The notes below the pieces were generated by a model. That model was not told where the DNA came from. It saw only the letters and a list, made by a program, of their open reading frames with translations, and searched no databases. DNA of 35,899 bases from the NCBI GenBank assembly GCA_009777815.1, contig WRLB01000011.1:1-35899 (forward strand), given 5' to 3'. Every line of letters starts with the position of its first letter. The first letter of the stretch is position 1. The position numbers and the translations under genes are program-made. Origin of the DNA: Bacteroidota bacterium. Lineage in GTDB: Bacteria > Bacteroidota > Ignavibacteria > Kapaibacteriales > UBA2268. Shown in pieces: positions 1 through 7,506 of the stretch.

Positions 1-292
1 TAAAAGACTTTATATAATGGCAAATCTGCTTTAACTTTTAATTTAGGTTTTGGCATAAATTACTCATAAAAAAAATACAAATATAAGAAAATATATTGTA
101 AATGTTTAACAGACATTAGAACACATTACATAAATTATGGATATGTGTAAGTTATCATACTTTGGGTAGCACCACCAACTATTTTTTTATATTTTGAAAC
201 TTTTTTAATTTTAAATCGTATAATTAAAAAAGTAAAAATACTTTTAATTATAAATTGTCATAAAAGTTTATTGATAATAGAGGAAAATTATA
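1..292. other. AT-rich leader region, possible C-terminal outer-membrane protein fragment
   Basis: Codons 4-69 on the plus strand read as 21 residues ending LGFGINYS, followed by a TAA stop. This looks like the last beta-strands of an outer-membrane barrel. Position 1-3 is itself an in-frame TAA, so either this is a chance reading or the upstream gene is frameshifted. From 70 to 292 I see only AT-rich DNA leading to the gene at 293, with no clear TAnnTTTG box. Confidence 0.2.
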
Positions 293-916
293 ATGCCTAA
301 TAATTATCTAAAAGAATTTATAGAATATAAAAGCACTTATATTTATAAATTAAAGCAAAATATTGAAATACTAAAAGAAGAAAATGAAATATATTTCAAT
401 CTATTAGAAGAATATTGTCACCAAAGTGCTAAAATAAATAATGACAAACAAAAAACAAACTCTGAATGGAAAAGAGTAAATCTTGAATTGCAAAAAATTG
501 TAGATAAGATAGAAGAATCCTATCAAAAATGGAAATACATAAGTGAATATGAAAAAACAATAAATGACAAATTTGAAAAGTATAACGAAGATAATAAATA
601 TAAAAATAAGGAAGAGTTAAATGACGAATGGGCAGAATTAAATGACGAATGGATAAAATTAAATAAAGAGTTAGAAAAATATAACAAAGAAAAAGAAAAT
701 ACTTATAACGAGTTTTATAAATTAAACAATATTAAAGAAAAATTAAGCAAAGATTGGAAAGAGTTAGATAAATCAGATAAAAAATTATACAATTTGATTA
801 AAATGACATTAACACAATTTATAAAAAATAATAACGATATAGAGAAAAGTATTGAAGAAATAGAAAAAACTATGACATCAGAAACATATGAACTAGAAAG
901 AAAATTTATATCGTAA
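293..916 (+). CDS. Lys/Glu/Asn-rich coiled-coil protein of unknown function
   Basis: This gene encodes 207 residues that I do not recognise as any named family. The protein is almost entirely charged and predicted helical. Leucine, isoleucine and tryptophan recur at heptad-like spacing, and the centre carries a direct seven-residue duplication (ELNDEWA followed by ELNDEWI, around residues 108-122). There is no signal peptide, membrane segment or enzymatic motif, so a cytoplasmic rod or scaffold is the most that can be inferred. The ATG follows an A/G-rich leader (gaggaaaattata). The composition is consistent with the neighbouring AT-rich DNA. A REP-like element follows the stop codon and separates the gene from the aspartate kinase. 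The reading frame is long and uninterrupted, so the gene is probably real, but its role is open. Confidence 0.65.
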   Translation: MPNNYLKEFIEYKSTYIYKLKQNIEILKEENEIYFNLLEEYCHQSAKINNDKQKTNSEWKRVNLELQKIVDKIEESYQKWKYISEYEKTINDKFEKYNEDNKYKNKEELNDEWAELNDEWIKLNKELEKYNKEKENTYNEFYKLNNIKEKLSKDWKELDKSDKKLYNLIKMTLTQFIKNNNDIEKSIEEIEKTMTSETYELERKFIS

Positions 917-933
917 ATATAACTCTAAAAATA

Positions 934-1003
934 TTATGTCCTGCTTGATACTAAATATCCTCGTATATAATAAAGAGATGCCGAAATAAGTAAGGTATGA
1001 CAT
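934..1003. repeat. REP-like palindromic element, copy 1
   Basis: The right arm reads GAGATGCCGAAATAAG then GGTATGACAT, and the left arm contains TCCTGCTTGATAC. It is a degenerate member of the family whose best copy is at 33848-33931. It lies between the coiled-coil gene and the aspartate kinase promoter region. Confidence 0.6.
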
Positions 1004-1070
1004 TTTTATAGGTGACATTATACTTTCAAAAAAACATTATATTATAAATTATTATAAAAATAAAACTATT

Positions 1071-2375
1071 ATGATAGTAATGAAATTTGGTGGTAGTTCT
1101 GTTGCTAATGCTAATGAAATGATTAGTGTTTTAAATGTTATTAAGAACGTTGTGGATAAAAAAGTTGTTGTTCTGTCTGCTTGCAAAGGTATTACCGATA
1201 AGTTAGAACAAATTGCTATAATTTCCGCCGATAAATCCAAAAATTTTAATAACGAAAAAGAAAATATATTAAATTATATTAAAAACCATCATATAAATAT
1301 TCTAAATTCCACTCTAAAAAATTATTTAGCAGTTGCTACAAATGAAGTCCAAAGTTTATTAAATGATTTAGAAAATATAGTGCAAGGTGTATCTTTTTTG
1401 AAAGAATTAACAAGTGCAACAAAAGATGCTGTTTTATCTTTTGGGGAATTATTATCTACGACTATTTTTCATTTTATATGTAAAGAACAACAATTAAATA
1501 GTGTGCTTATAGATGCTCGCACTCTCATATATACTAATGATAATTACAATGAAGCGGCACCAAATTTAGAACTATGTTCCCAAAACATAAAAAAAGAATT
1601 TAGTAAAATTAATCCTGATTTAGTAATTACACAAGGTTTTATTGGCTCATATAATAATGGAATAATTAGAAAAACAACAACGCTTGGAAGAGGTGGTTCT
1701 GATTATTCTGCTGCTATTATTGGTGCTATTATTGGTGCCGAAGAGATACAAATATGGACAGATGTAAATGGCATTTTATCTGCGGATCCACGATGTTGTA
1801 ATGATTGCAGAACAATCAAACAAATGTCTTTCGAGGAAATTAAAGACCTATCTTTTTGGGGAGCAAAAGTGTTGCATCCTAAAACTATTTTGCCTGCTAT
1901 TGAAAAAAATATAAATATAAAAGTATTAAATACTTTTAATCCCACTAATGAAGGAACTTTAATTGCCGCTAAAAATGAAGATAATTTATTCAAAGTTAAT
2001 TCTGTAATCGCTAAGGGAAATTGCATTTTGAATATAAGTAATAAAAGATTTTTAACTGAATTTGATAATGAAAATGTGCTTTATTCGGGTTATTGCAATA
2101 GAAAATATATTACATTGCTTAATAAAAATAATTTTGAATTTAACGAAAAGTTCCCTGATATTGAAAATTTTATTGATTGTTCAGTAATATGTATTAGCGG
2201 AGCAAATTTTAGTAATAATTCGCAAAAACTTCTTAATTTTTTATCTTCTATAAAATGTTTAGAAAACGTAGAGGTTCTTCAAATTATATTTGAATTTTCT
2301 TTTAGTTCAGTATTATTAGTTATAGGTAGTTGTGATGTGCATAAAATAGTAGATGAAATAAGTAAAAATATGTAG
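1071..2375 (+). CDS. lysC: aspartate kinase (monofunctional)
   Basis: Aspartate kinase phosphorylates L-aspartate to aspartyl-4-phosphate, the first step toward lysine, methionine, threonine and diaminopimelate. The N-terminal KFGGSS signature (residues 5-10), the TTLGRGGSDYSA nucleotide-binding segment (203-214) and WTDVNG...SADPR (229-241) mark the amino-acid kinase domain. The last 130 or so residues fit a pair of divergent ACT regulatory domains. At 434 residues it has no homoserine dehydrogenase domain, unlike the ThrA fusions common in Bacteroidota. The stretch after SADPR is cysteine-rich (Cys242, Cys243, Cys246), which is unusual at this position. A second ATG lies three codons downstream and could also be the start. 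The gene stands alone: REP-like DNA precedes it and a non-coding spacer separates it from yebC. The symbol lysC is by family; the isozyme cannot be told. Confidence 0.93.
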   Translation: MIVMKFGGSSVANANEMISVLNVIKNVVDKKVVVLSACKGITDKLEQIAIISADKSKNFNNEKENILNYIKNHHINILNSTLKNYLAVATNEVQSLLNDLENIVQGVSFLKELTSATKDAVLSFGELLSTTIFHFICKEQQLNSVLIDARTLIYTNDNYNEAAPNLELCSQNIKKEFSKINPDLVITQGFIGSYNNGIIRKTTTLGRGGSDYSAAIIGAIIGAEEIQIWTDVNGILSADPRCCNDCRTIKQMSFEEIKDLSFWGAKVLHPKTILPAIEKNINIKVLNTFNPTNEGTLIAAKNEDNLFKVNSVIAKGNCILNISNKRFLTEFDNENVLYSGYCNRKYITLLNKNNFEFNEKFPDIENFIDCSVICISGANFSNNSQKLLNFLSSIKCLENVEVLQIIFEFSFSSVLLVIGSCDVHKIVDEISKNM

Positions 2376-2481
2376 TATCTAAAAATAGAAAATTCCTGTA
2401 TTCTATTATTCGGTATTTAATACATTTTAATATTTTTAACGGTGTCCTAAACAATAAATATTTTGTTTACAAAAAAAACAT

Positions 2482-2489
2482 TATTTTTA
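2482..2489 (+). promoter_or_regulatory. -7 box of the yebC promoter
   Basis: TATTTTTA differs from the Bacteroidota TAnnTTTG box by one base. It follows an eight-base A tract, and a TTG lies 16 nt upstream at 2463-2465. The yebC ATG is 33 nt downstream. Confidence 0.5.
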
Positions 2490-2522
2490 TGCTTTGTTAT
2501 AATTAAATATTGAGATAAAATT

Positions 2523-3272
2523 ATGTCAGGACATAGTAAATGGGCTAATATAAAACATAAAAAAGGACGAGCAGATGCTCAAAGAGGAAAAGTTTTTACT
2601 CGCATATCAAAAGAATTAACTATCGCCGCAAGAGAATCAGGTGGCGACCCAGCAGGTAATCCTCGTCTGCGACTGGCAATGCAAAATGCTCGCGCCGTTA
2701 ATATGCCTAACGACAATATAACTAAAGCAATCAAAAAAGGAACAGGAGAAATAGAAGGAGTGACTTACGAAGAAATTATATATGAAGGTTATGCTCCGAA
2801 TGGCGTTGCTGTGCTGTTAGAAACGGTTACAGACAACAAAAATAGAACTCTCCCCGAAATACGTTCTCTTATGTCTAAACATGGCGGCAACCTTGCTGAA
2901 ACAGGGGCAGTTGCATGGAACTTCGAAAGAAAAGGTGTTGTTGCTATTTCTAACAATGGAAAAACTGAAGATGAACTTATGGATGTAGTTATTGAAGCCG
3001 ATGCTGAAGACCTTGAATACGATGAAGAAACATCACGTATTATTTCGTCAATGGAAAATTTTGGTGCTGTTAATAAATATTTTGAAGACAATAATTTTAA
3101 TGTTGCTGAAGCAAAATTAGAATATATTCCTAAAAATGTTGTCAATCTTACAGATGTCTCGGCTGCACAAAAAGTTCTAAAATTCATTGACATATTTGAA
3201 GAACACGATGACGTTCAGAACGTATTTTCTAATTTTTCTATAGATGACTCTATTGCTGATAAGATAGAGTAG
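2523..3272 (+). CDS. yebC: YebC/PmpR (TACO1) family protein
   Basis: The 249-residue product opens with MSGHSKWANIKHKKGRADAQRGK, the hallmark N-terminus of the YebC/TACO1 family, and keeps the conserved GGDPAGNPRLR and NMPNDNI segments (about residues 40-66). Family length is about 240-250 residues. Members were first annotated as transcription regulators. Later work on mitochondrial TACO1 and bacterial YebC proteins points to a ribosome-associated role in translating polyproline stretches. Whether this copy acts on ribosomes, DNA or both cannot be told from sequence. The gene is monocistronic here, with its own promoter-like box and a spacer with a REP-like element after it. The start is fixed by the conserved N-terminus. 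Confidence 0.95.
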   Translation: MSGHSKWANIKHKKGRADAQRGKVFTRISKELTIAARESGGDPAGNPRLRLAMQNARAVNMPNDNITKAIKKGTGEIEGVTYEEIIYEGYAPNGVAVLLETVTDNKNRTLPEIRSLMSKHGGNLAETGAVAWNFERKGVVAISNNGKTEDELMDVVIEADAEDLEYDEETSRIISSMENFGAVNKYFEDNNFNVAEAKLEYIPKNVVNLTDVSAAQKVLKFIDIFEEHDDVQNVFSNFSIDDSIADKIE

Positions 3273-3507
3273 TGAAATATGGATAATGTAATAGAAAGAC
3301 ATAAATTCGTAGTTAATGCTGTAGTAAGCAACTTATAAATTACTCTTGTATATTACCTGAAGAACCACAGCAATTATTTTTGCGATATGGCAATAACAAT
3401 AAAATTACTTTACACTCAATGTTATAGCACATTCATATAGTTTTTAACGTTGTAAAAAAACACTTTAAACATTATATAAAATTAGGTGGTGATATATAAA
3501 AAAACAT

Positions 3508-3573
3508 TATACCGAACTTGTTTCGGCATCTCCTAATTTTATGAATATGCTGAAAATGAGCTCGGTATGACAT
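3508..3573. repeat. REP-like palindromic element, copy 2 (two-armed)
   Basis: The left arm is TTATACCGAACTTGTTTCGGCATC and the right arm is ATGCTGAAAATGAGCTCGGTATGACAT, in inverted orientation about a short AT spacer. Its right end lies about 40 bp upstream of the HU promoter box. Confidence 0.75.
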
Positions 3574-3610
3574 TTTAGATGTCGCTATAATTTTATTACA
3601 AAAAAAACCT

Positions 3611-3618
3611 TATTTTTG
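3611..3618 (+). promoter_or_regulatory. -7 box of the HU promoter
   Basis: TATTTTTG matches TAnnTTTG exactly and is preceded by an A8 tract, as at other genes in this window. The HU start codon is 29 nt downstream. Confidence 0.65.
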
Positions 3619-3647
3619 TATTTTATGATATCATTAGTTTATTAAAA

Positions 3648-3992
3648 ATGATAAAAAATATAACCAAAGCAGATATTGTAGATATCGTTGCAAAAGCAAC
3701 GGGAATTACAAAAATAGATACTAAAGCAGTAGTGGAAGGCGTACTTACGTCTATTGTAGAAGCAATTTCAAAAGGACACAAAATAGAAATTAGAGGATTC
3801 GGCGTTTTTCATTCTAAAAAAAGAAAAGCAAGATTAGCAAGAAATCCTAAAAATGGTGAAATCGTTTCTTTAAATGAAAAATACATTCCTTTATTTAAAG
3901 TATCAAACGACTTTACAAAAAAAGTAAATGCTGTTCGTTTACCTGAACAGACCGTTAATACTGATGTTAACAAACTAAATAAAAATTTTTAA
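3648..3992 (+). CDS. HU/IHF family DNA-binding protein
   Basis: This small histone-like protein bends and compacts DNA as a dimer in the nucleoid. The 114 residues begin with the ITKADIVDIVAKATGI helix pair. They continue through the IEIRGFGVF strand to the DNA-inserting beta-arm, which ends ARNPKNGE (the family's RNPxxGE signature with its conserved proline). The body matches the usual 90-residue HU fold. About 20 further residues (from about 94, ending LNKNF) form a polar C-terminal tail not found in canonical HU. I cannot assign it as HU-alpha, HU-beta or IHF. It has its own promoter and is followed 21 nt later by the gene for the 30-aa basic protein, so the two are probably cotranscribed up to the terminator at 4134. 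Confidence 0.93.
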   Translation: MIKNITKADIVDIVAKATGITKIDTKAVVEGVLTSIVEAISKGHKIEIRGFGVFHSKKRKARLARNPKNGEIVSLNEKYIPLFKVSNDFTKKVNAVRLPEQTVNTDVNKLNKNF

Positions 3993-4013
3993 ACTTATTA
4001 TTGGAGATATTAT

Positions 4014-4106
4014 ATGCCTTGCGGTAAAAAAAGAAAAAGAGCAAAAATGTCTACGCACAAAAGAAAAAAACGATTGCGTAAAAATAGACATAAAAAGAGA
4101 AGATAA
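4014..4106 (+). CDS. 30-aa basic protein, AURKAIP1/COX24 (mS38-like) family
   Basis: This short gene encodes MPCGKKRKRAKMSTHKRKKR plus ten more basic residues; 20 of the 30 are Lys, Arg or His. The pattern KKRKR-KM-THKRKKRLRKNRHKK is the one I recognise from the AURKAIP1/COX24 domain of mitochondrial ribosomal protein mS38 and from small bacterial homologues in Bacteroidota. By that homology it is probably a small-subunit ribosomal protein that binds rRNA; this role is inferred. It starts 22 nt after the HU stop. A clear Shine-Dalgarno sequence (GGAG, 7 nt before the ATG) is unusual next to the A-rich leaders of most genes here. A strong terminator hairpin follows. Confidence 0.8.
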   Translation: MPCGKKRKRAKMSTHKRKKRLRKNRHKKRR

Positions 4107-4133
4107 TTATTCTTTTTATCTATCATATAACAT

Positions 4134-4185
4134 AATAACTATACTCTAATATAAAGTATAGTTATTGTTATGTGTTGTTTTTGTA
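4134..4185 (+). terminator. intrinsic terminator after HU and the 30-aa protein
   Basis: A perfect 12-bp stem (aataactatact at 4134-4145, agtatagttatt at 4155-4166) closes a 9-nt loop. It is followed by a T/G-rich run, gttatgtgttgtttttg. Confidence 0.7.
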
Positions 4186-4333
4186 TATTGCCAATTTGGA
4201 CAACTATAAAAACAGCATTCTTCGGTTTTGTCAAAAATAAATGGTGACATCTAAAAATAAAAATTTCCGTATCTTGTTTATACTTATATTATGTTTTTAA
4301 AGGTACCAAATATTTTTTATTAAAAAAAAATGT

Positions 4334-4340
4334 TATTTTG
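4334..4340 (+). promoter_or_regulatory. -7-like box of the DUF5683 gene
   Basis: TATTTTG is one base shorter than TAnnTTTG. It follows an A9 tract and precedes GGTGAGG, 19 nt upstream of the ATG at 4360. Confidence 0.4.
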
Positions 4341-4359
4341 GTGAGGTATTAATAAGATT

Positions 4360-4950
4360 ATGAAATATATCATTGGTGTTGCTTTATTTATATTTTCGAT
4401 AAAAATCACGTTCTTTCCTGAGGAAATTGTAGCACAGGAAAACATTTATGTTGATACATTAATTACTGCTTCTGATTTTAACGATAATGAAAAAAATATT
4501 GAACGTAAAATAAATGCCGATTATTTGCTGCTAACTAAATCACCTACAAGGGCAGCGCTTCGGTCATTAGTATTTCCTGGATTAGGACAAATATATACAC
4601 AAAGTTATATAAAATCATCAATATTTATTGCAGGAGCAACGGGGCTGTGGTATATGGTGGGCAGTAACCACATTGACTACAAAAACTATAACAAGCAATT
4701 AAATAAAATTGAAGATAAAAATACATATAACTACCGACAAACACAAGGACAAATGATAACAGCAGTTGATAACAGAGATTTAGCAGGATTGTATTTATTA
4801 GGAGTATATATTTTATCTATGGTAGATGCTTATGCTGATGCACATTTATTTGATTTTAATATTGATTCTAATTTATCATATTTTATTAAACCCGCTATTA
4901 ATGAGTTCAACCAGACCTACATTAGAATTGGAATAAGTTATTCTTTTTAA
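4360..4950 (+). CDS. DUF5683 domain-containing membrane protein
   Basis: The 196-residue product starts with a hydrophobic signal sequence (about residues 1-25, ending VAQ). After a polar stretch comes SPTRAALRSLVFPGLGQIY (about residues 61-79), the core signature of DUF5683, a Bacteroidota/Chlorobiota family of small envelope proteins of unknown function. Two further hydrophobic segments (around FIAGATGLWYMVG and YLLGVYILSMVDAYADA) probably span the membrane, and the C-terminus ends on an alternating strand, IRIGISYSF. The last residues being aromatic could suit an outer-membrane protein, but the family is usually described as membrane-anchored by helices. No enzymatic residues are visible. 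Its neighbours are unrelated, so they say nothing about its role. Confidence 0.8.
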   Translation: MKYIIGVALFIFSIKITFFPEEIVAQENIYVDTLITASDFNDNEKNIERKINADYLLLTKSPTRAALRSLVFPGLGQIYTQSYIKSSIFIAGATGLWYMVGSNHIDYKNYNKQLNKIEDKNTYNYRQTQGQMITAVDNRDLAGLYLLGVYILSMVDAYADAHLFDFNIDSNLSYFIKPAINEFNQTYIRIGISYSF

Positions 4951-4985
4951 AATGGTCACCTCTAAAATAAAAAAGAAAAAAACCT

Positions 4986-4993
4986 TATTTTTG
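4986..4993 (+). promoter_or_regulatory. -7 box of the FGE-like lipoprotein gene
   Basis: TATTTTTG matches TAnnTTTG and follows an A-rich tract. The start codon is 16 nt downstream. Confidence 0.6.
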
Positions 4994-5009
4994 TGAAAAA
5001 AATTATAAA

Positions 5010-6080
5010 ATGAAAATGTATAATATTATAAAAATACTTCTAACTATAACTGCTATTTGTGTTATTCTTGCGGGATGTTATGAAAGCGACCCGATTATTA
5101 TTGGAGGTAGCACTCGTGTGTTTAAATTGCAAGATACAACCACTTTTTATTCGGATACATTTACGCTTTATGGCGAAAATCTTGGTTCTATTACGGATTC
5201 AAATTATCTTGTTATTAATGATAATGTGAAAATAGCATCTGTAGATTGCATAAATTGGACACAAAGCAAAATACAATTTATAGTTCCTTCGCTTCCTTTA
5301 CAATCCACTATTTATGTTGTCGTTGATGGTAAAAAAATATATTATGATGCCCAAAATTATTATCAAAACATTGTTGTTTATCCTTATCCGAAGTTTGATT
5401 ATGTATTGATTCCTGCGGGAAGTTTTGATATGGGAAGTGATGATTTTGGAATTGTGAACGAACAACCTATACATAATATTATGCTTACAAAAGATATTTA
5501 TGTATCTACTTGCGAAGTTAATCAGCGTTTGTATTCTGTTATTAATAAAGAAAATCCTTCTACGATAAAATATAATGATTATCCTGTTTATAATGTAAGT
5601 TGGTTTGATGCTATATTATTTTGCAATAAACTTTCTATATTAGACGACCTGCAACCTGTATATGAAATAATAGATTCTGCTGTTTATTTTGAGACAGATG
5701 CTAATGGATGGCGTTTGCCAACTGAAGCAGAATGGGAATATTTTGCTAATATTAGTATTGATAACGAAAAAAAACTTTTAGAATACGCTTGGTTTTATAC
5801 TAATTCAGCACTAAATCCTCATAATATAGGAAAATTAAAGGCAAATAAATATGGTTTATATGATGTTCTTGGAAATGTTTGGGAATGGTGTTGGGACTAT
5901 TATAGAGAAGATTATTATAGTATAACTCCGCTTGTTAATCCTACTGGACCTCTTACAGGAACAGATAGAATTATACGGGGAGGTTCTTGTGACGATGGCA
6001 AAATAATTGTCAGAAAGGAATATAGAACAAAAAACAAAAGCAACGAAAAAATAGGTTTCAGAATAGTTAGAAATAGTTAG
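5010..6080 (+). CDS. TIG-domain lipoprotein with formylglycine-generating-enzyme-like (SUMF1) domain
   Basis: Residues 1-23 form a lipoprotein signal with the lipobox LAGC (Cys23). Residues about 30-125 look like one IPT/TIG immunoglobulin-like domain (FTLYGENLG, KIQFIVPSLP). Residues about 128-356 are an FGE-sulfatase/SUMF1 fold: IPAGSFDMGS, PVYNVSWFDAILFCNKLS, WRLPTEAEWEY, YDVLGNVWEWCWD, IIRGGSC and GFRIVRNS. True formylglycine-generating enzymes carry two catalytic cysteines after the RGGS motif. Here only Cys327 is seen and the second is absent, so sulfatase activation is unlikely and a binding or structural role is more probable. The protein should sit on the outer or cytoplasmic membrane as a lipoprotein. 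A second ATG two codons in is possible. The next gene follows after 69 nt and may be cotranscribed. Confidence 0.88.
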   Translation: MKMYNIIKILLTITAICVILAGCYESDPIIIGGSTRVFKLQDTTTFYSDTFTLYGENLGSITDSNYLVINDNVKIASVDCINWTQSKIQFIVPSLPLQSTIYVVVDGKKIYYDAQNYYQNIVVYPYPKFDYVLIPAGSFDMGSDDFGIVNEQPIHNIMLTKDIYVSTCEVNQRLYSVINKENPSTIKYNDYPVYNVSWFDAILFCNKLSILDDLQPVYEIIDSAVYFETDANGWRLPTEAEWEYFANISIDNEKKLLEYAWFYTNSALNPHNIGKLKANKYGLYDVLGNVWEWCWDYYREDYYSITPLVNPTGPLTGTDRIIRGGSCDDGKIIVRKEYRTKNKSNEKIGFRIVRNS

Positions 6081-6149
6081 TAAATAATTATATATTGTAA
6101 AAGTATGATTTTTAATTTAGATATTTTTTTACAAATAAAAGGTTATTAT

Positions 6150-6926
6150 ATGAATTACTTTAATAAATTTGTTATAGCAGCAATAATATTTTGCTGTTCA
6201 TTTAATGTGCTATTATCACAAACAGAAGCAGGTTCTAAAAGCGTTAGAATAGAATTTGATAATTATTTAGAAAATATAGAAATAGATAAATTAGATGAAA
6301 AATCTATAGCAATATTTAAAATGTTCAATCAAATGATAAGAAACATTGCAGAAATATCTGATATTGAGATGAATAAAATAGATATAACTGGCGAACTTAA
6401 ATATTCCGTAATTGCAATAAAAGAACATTATGTTAAAGATGGGGTTGATAGCGTTAATATAAGGCAATATGTAATGTCATTTGAAGAAGTATTTGATAGT
6501 GTTAATAATAAATCAACATTTGAATGTGTAGATAAAATTGATAGCATATTTACTTTTGAAGTTATTACTAAAAAAGTAGATAGTGTTAAGCAAATTTTTA
6601 GTGTGCGATTCCCGAGTTTATCATATCAAATAAGATACAATCGTTCTTTGTTAGATGTTCCTTATTATTTAAAACCGATAGTTATTCTTGATACACCTAA
6701 TGATGCTGACGTTTGGGGTTGCTTGTATGGTGGATATAATACATCTTCCAAATCTATTCCATTTATAGTTTTTTCTCCTGGTCAAGAAATGGGAGAAAAA
6801 TGTTGGGATATATGCCGTGTTCAAGGAACGGGTACCCATCCTGCATTGTGGTATGAAAAATTTAATATAAAGGACTATCTTTATCTTGAAATTGAATTTT
6901 TAACAGCCGATGAAGTAAAAGAATAA
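6150..6926 (+). CDS. secreted protein of unknown function
   Basis: I start this gene at 6150 rather than 6105. The internal ATG follows an SD-like aaaagg and opens a clean signal peptide (NKFVIAAIIFCCSFNVLLSQ, cut near residue 23), whereas the upstream ATG would bury it. The mature protein has about 235 residues, rich in acidic and aromatic residues, with no family I recognise. The C-terminal third has the only mature cysteines besides one near the middle (WGCLYGGY and KCWDICRV), which could pair in the periplasm. No sorting domain or lipobox is present. It follows the FGE-like lipoprotein by 69 nt on the same strand, so joint expression in an envelope function is possible. A REP-like element ends the unit. 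Confidence 0.7.
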   Translation: MNYFNKFVIAAIIFCCSFNVLLSQTEAGSKSVRIEFDNYLENIEIDKLDEKSIAIFKMFNQMIRNIAEISDIEMNKIDITGELKYSVIAIKEHYVKDGVDSVNIRQYVMSFEEVFDSVNNKSTFECVDKIDSIFTFEVITKKVDSVKQIFSVRFPSLSYQIRYNRSLLDVPYYLKPIVILDTPNDADVWGCLYGGYNTSSKSIPFIVFSPGQEMGEKCWDICRVQGTGTHPALWYEKFNIKDYLYLEIEFLTADEVKE

Positions 6927-6955
6927 ATATATAATGTTAGAACAATTTAAGTGGC

Positions 6956-7021
6956 GTCATACTGGACTCGTTAAGTATCTCTTTATTTTATGTAGATGCC
7001 GAAATAAGTTCAGTATGACAT
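6956..7021. repeat. REP-like palindromic element, copy 3 (two-armed)
   Basis: CGTCATACTGGACTCGTTAAG on the left is inverted relative to GATGCCGAAATAAGTTCAG on the right, which ends TATGACAT. It lies 18 bp before the promoter box of the response-regulator pair. Confidence 0.7.
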
Positions 7022-7039
7022 ATTATTACAAAAAAAACG

Positions 7040-7047
7040 TATTTTTG
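7040..7047 (+). promoter_or_regulatory. -7 box of the response-regulator operon
   Basis: TATTTTTG matches TAnnTTTG, with an A8 tract and AC immediately before it. The ATG is 29 nt downstream. Confidence 0.65.
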
Positions 7048-7076
7048 TATTTTATTTTAAAATTAATATGTAATAT

Positions 7077-7463
7077 ATGATACCTACTATATTAGTTGTA
7101 GATGATGTGGAAGATGTGATTCCGCTATTTAACCAAATGTTTAAAACAGAACTGAAAAATAAATTGTTTGAATTTGTTTTCAAGTTATCAAGCATAGAAG
7201 TAATTGATTATATTAAATCAGTCCCGACTGGAACTATATCATTAGTAATGTCAGATATAAAAATGCCTGATAAAGATGGAATTGAATTATTGCAAGATTT
7301 GAAAAAAGAATCAAATATCCCTGTGTTTCTGTTTTCAGCATATGATGAAGAAGTTAATAGAAGAGCAGCACAAACATTTGCGGCAGATAAATTTTTTACG
7401 AAACCAATAAATTTTGCAGAATTGCGTGAAGAAATATTAAAAATTATTCCTTCAAAACAATAA
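7077..7463 (+). CDS. single-domain response regulator (receiver)
   Basis: The 128 residues are one complete CheY-like receiver domain and nothing else. The acidic pocket is Asp9/Asp10 (LVVDDVED), the predicted phosphoacceptor is Asp60 (SDIKMPDKDG), the switch residue is Ser87 (LFSAYD), and the conserved lysine-proline is Lys109-Pro110 (FTKPINF). It has no output domain, so it must act by protein contact, either as a phosphorelay intermediate or by docking to a partner. The receiver-phosphatase gene starts 43 nt downstream on the same strand, so the two are probably one operon and may compete for or pass phosphate between them. No histidine kinase is encoded in the window. Confidence 0.92.
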   Translation: MIPTILVVDDVEDVIPLFNQMFKTELKNKLFEFVFKLSSIEVIDYIKSVPTGTISLVMSDIKMPDKDGIELLQDLKKESNIPVFLFSAYDEEVNRRAAQTFAADKFFTKPINFAELREEILKIIPSKQ

Positions 7464-7506
7464 ATAATAAAATAAATTAGTATTTTTAACAAAATAATTT
7501 TTAATT

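Larger units (their letters stand above)
3273..3647. other. intergenic region between yebC and HU, possibly with a decayed reading frame
   Basis: An ATG at 3279 opens a 19-codon frame (beginning MDNVIERHKF) that stops at TAA. Another frame at about 3350-3425 reads EEPQQLFLRYGNNNKITL before a stop. The two pieces have a protein-like composition and could be remnants of one broken gene, but I cannot name it. The rest holds a REP-like element (3508-3573) and the HU promoter box (3611-3618). Confidence 0.3.

Noticed and set aside
6105-6149. Upstream start of the secreted unknown protein
   Set aside because: The 15 extra residues would precede a well-formed signal peptide; the ATG at 6150 has a better leader.
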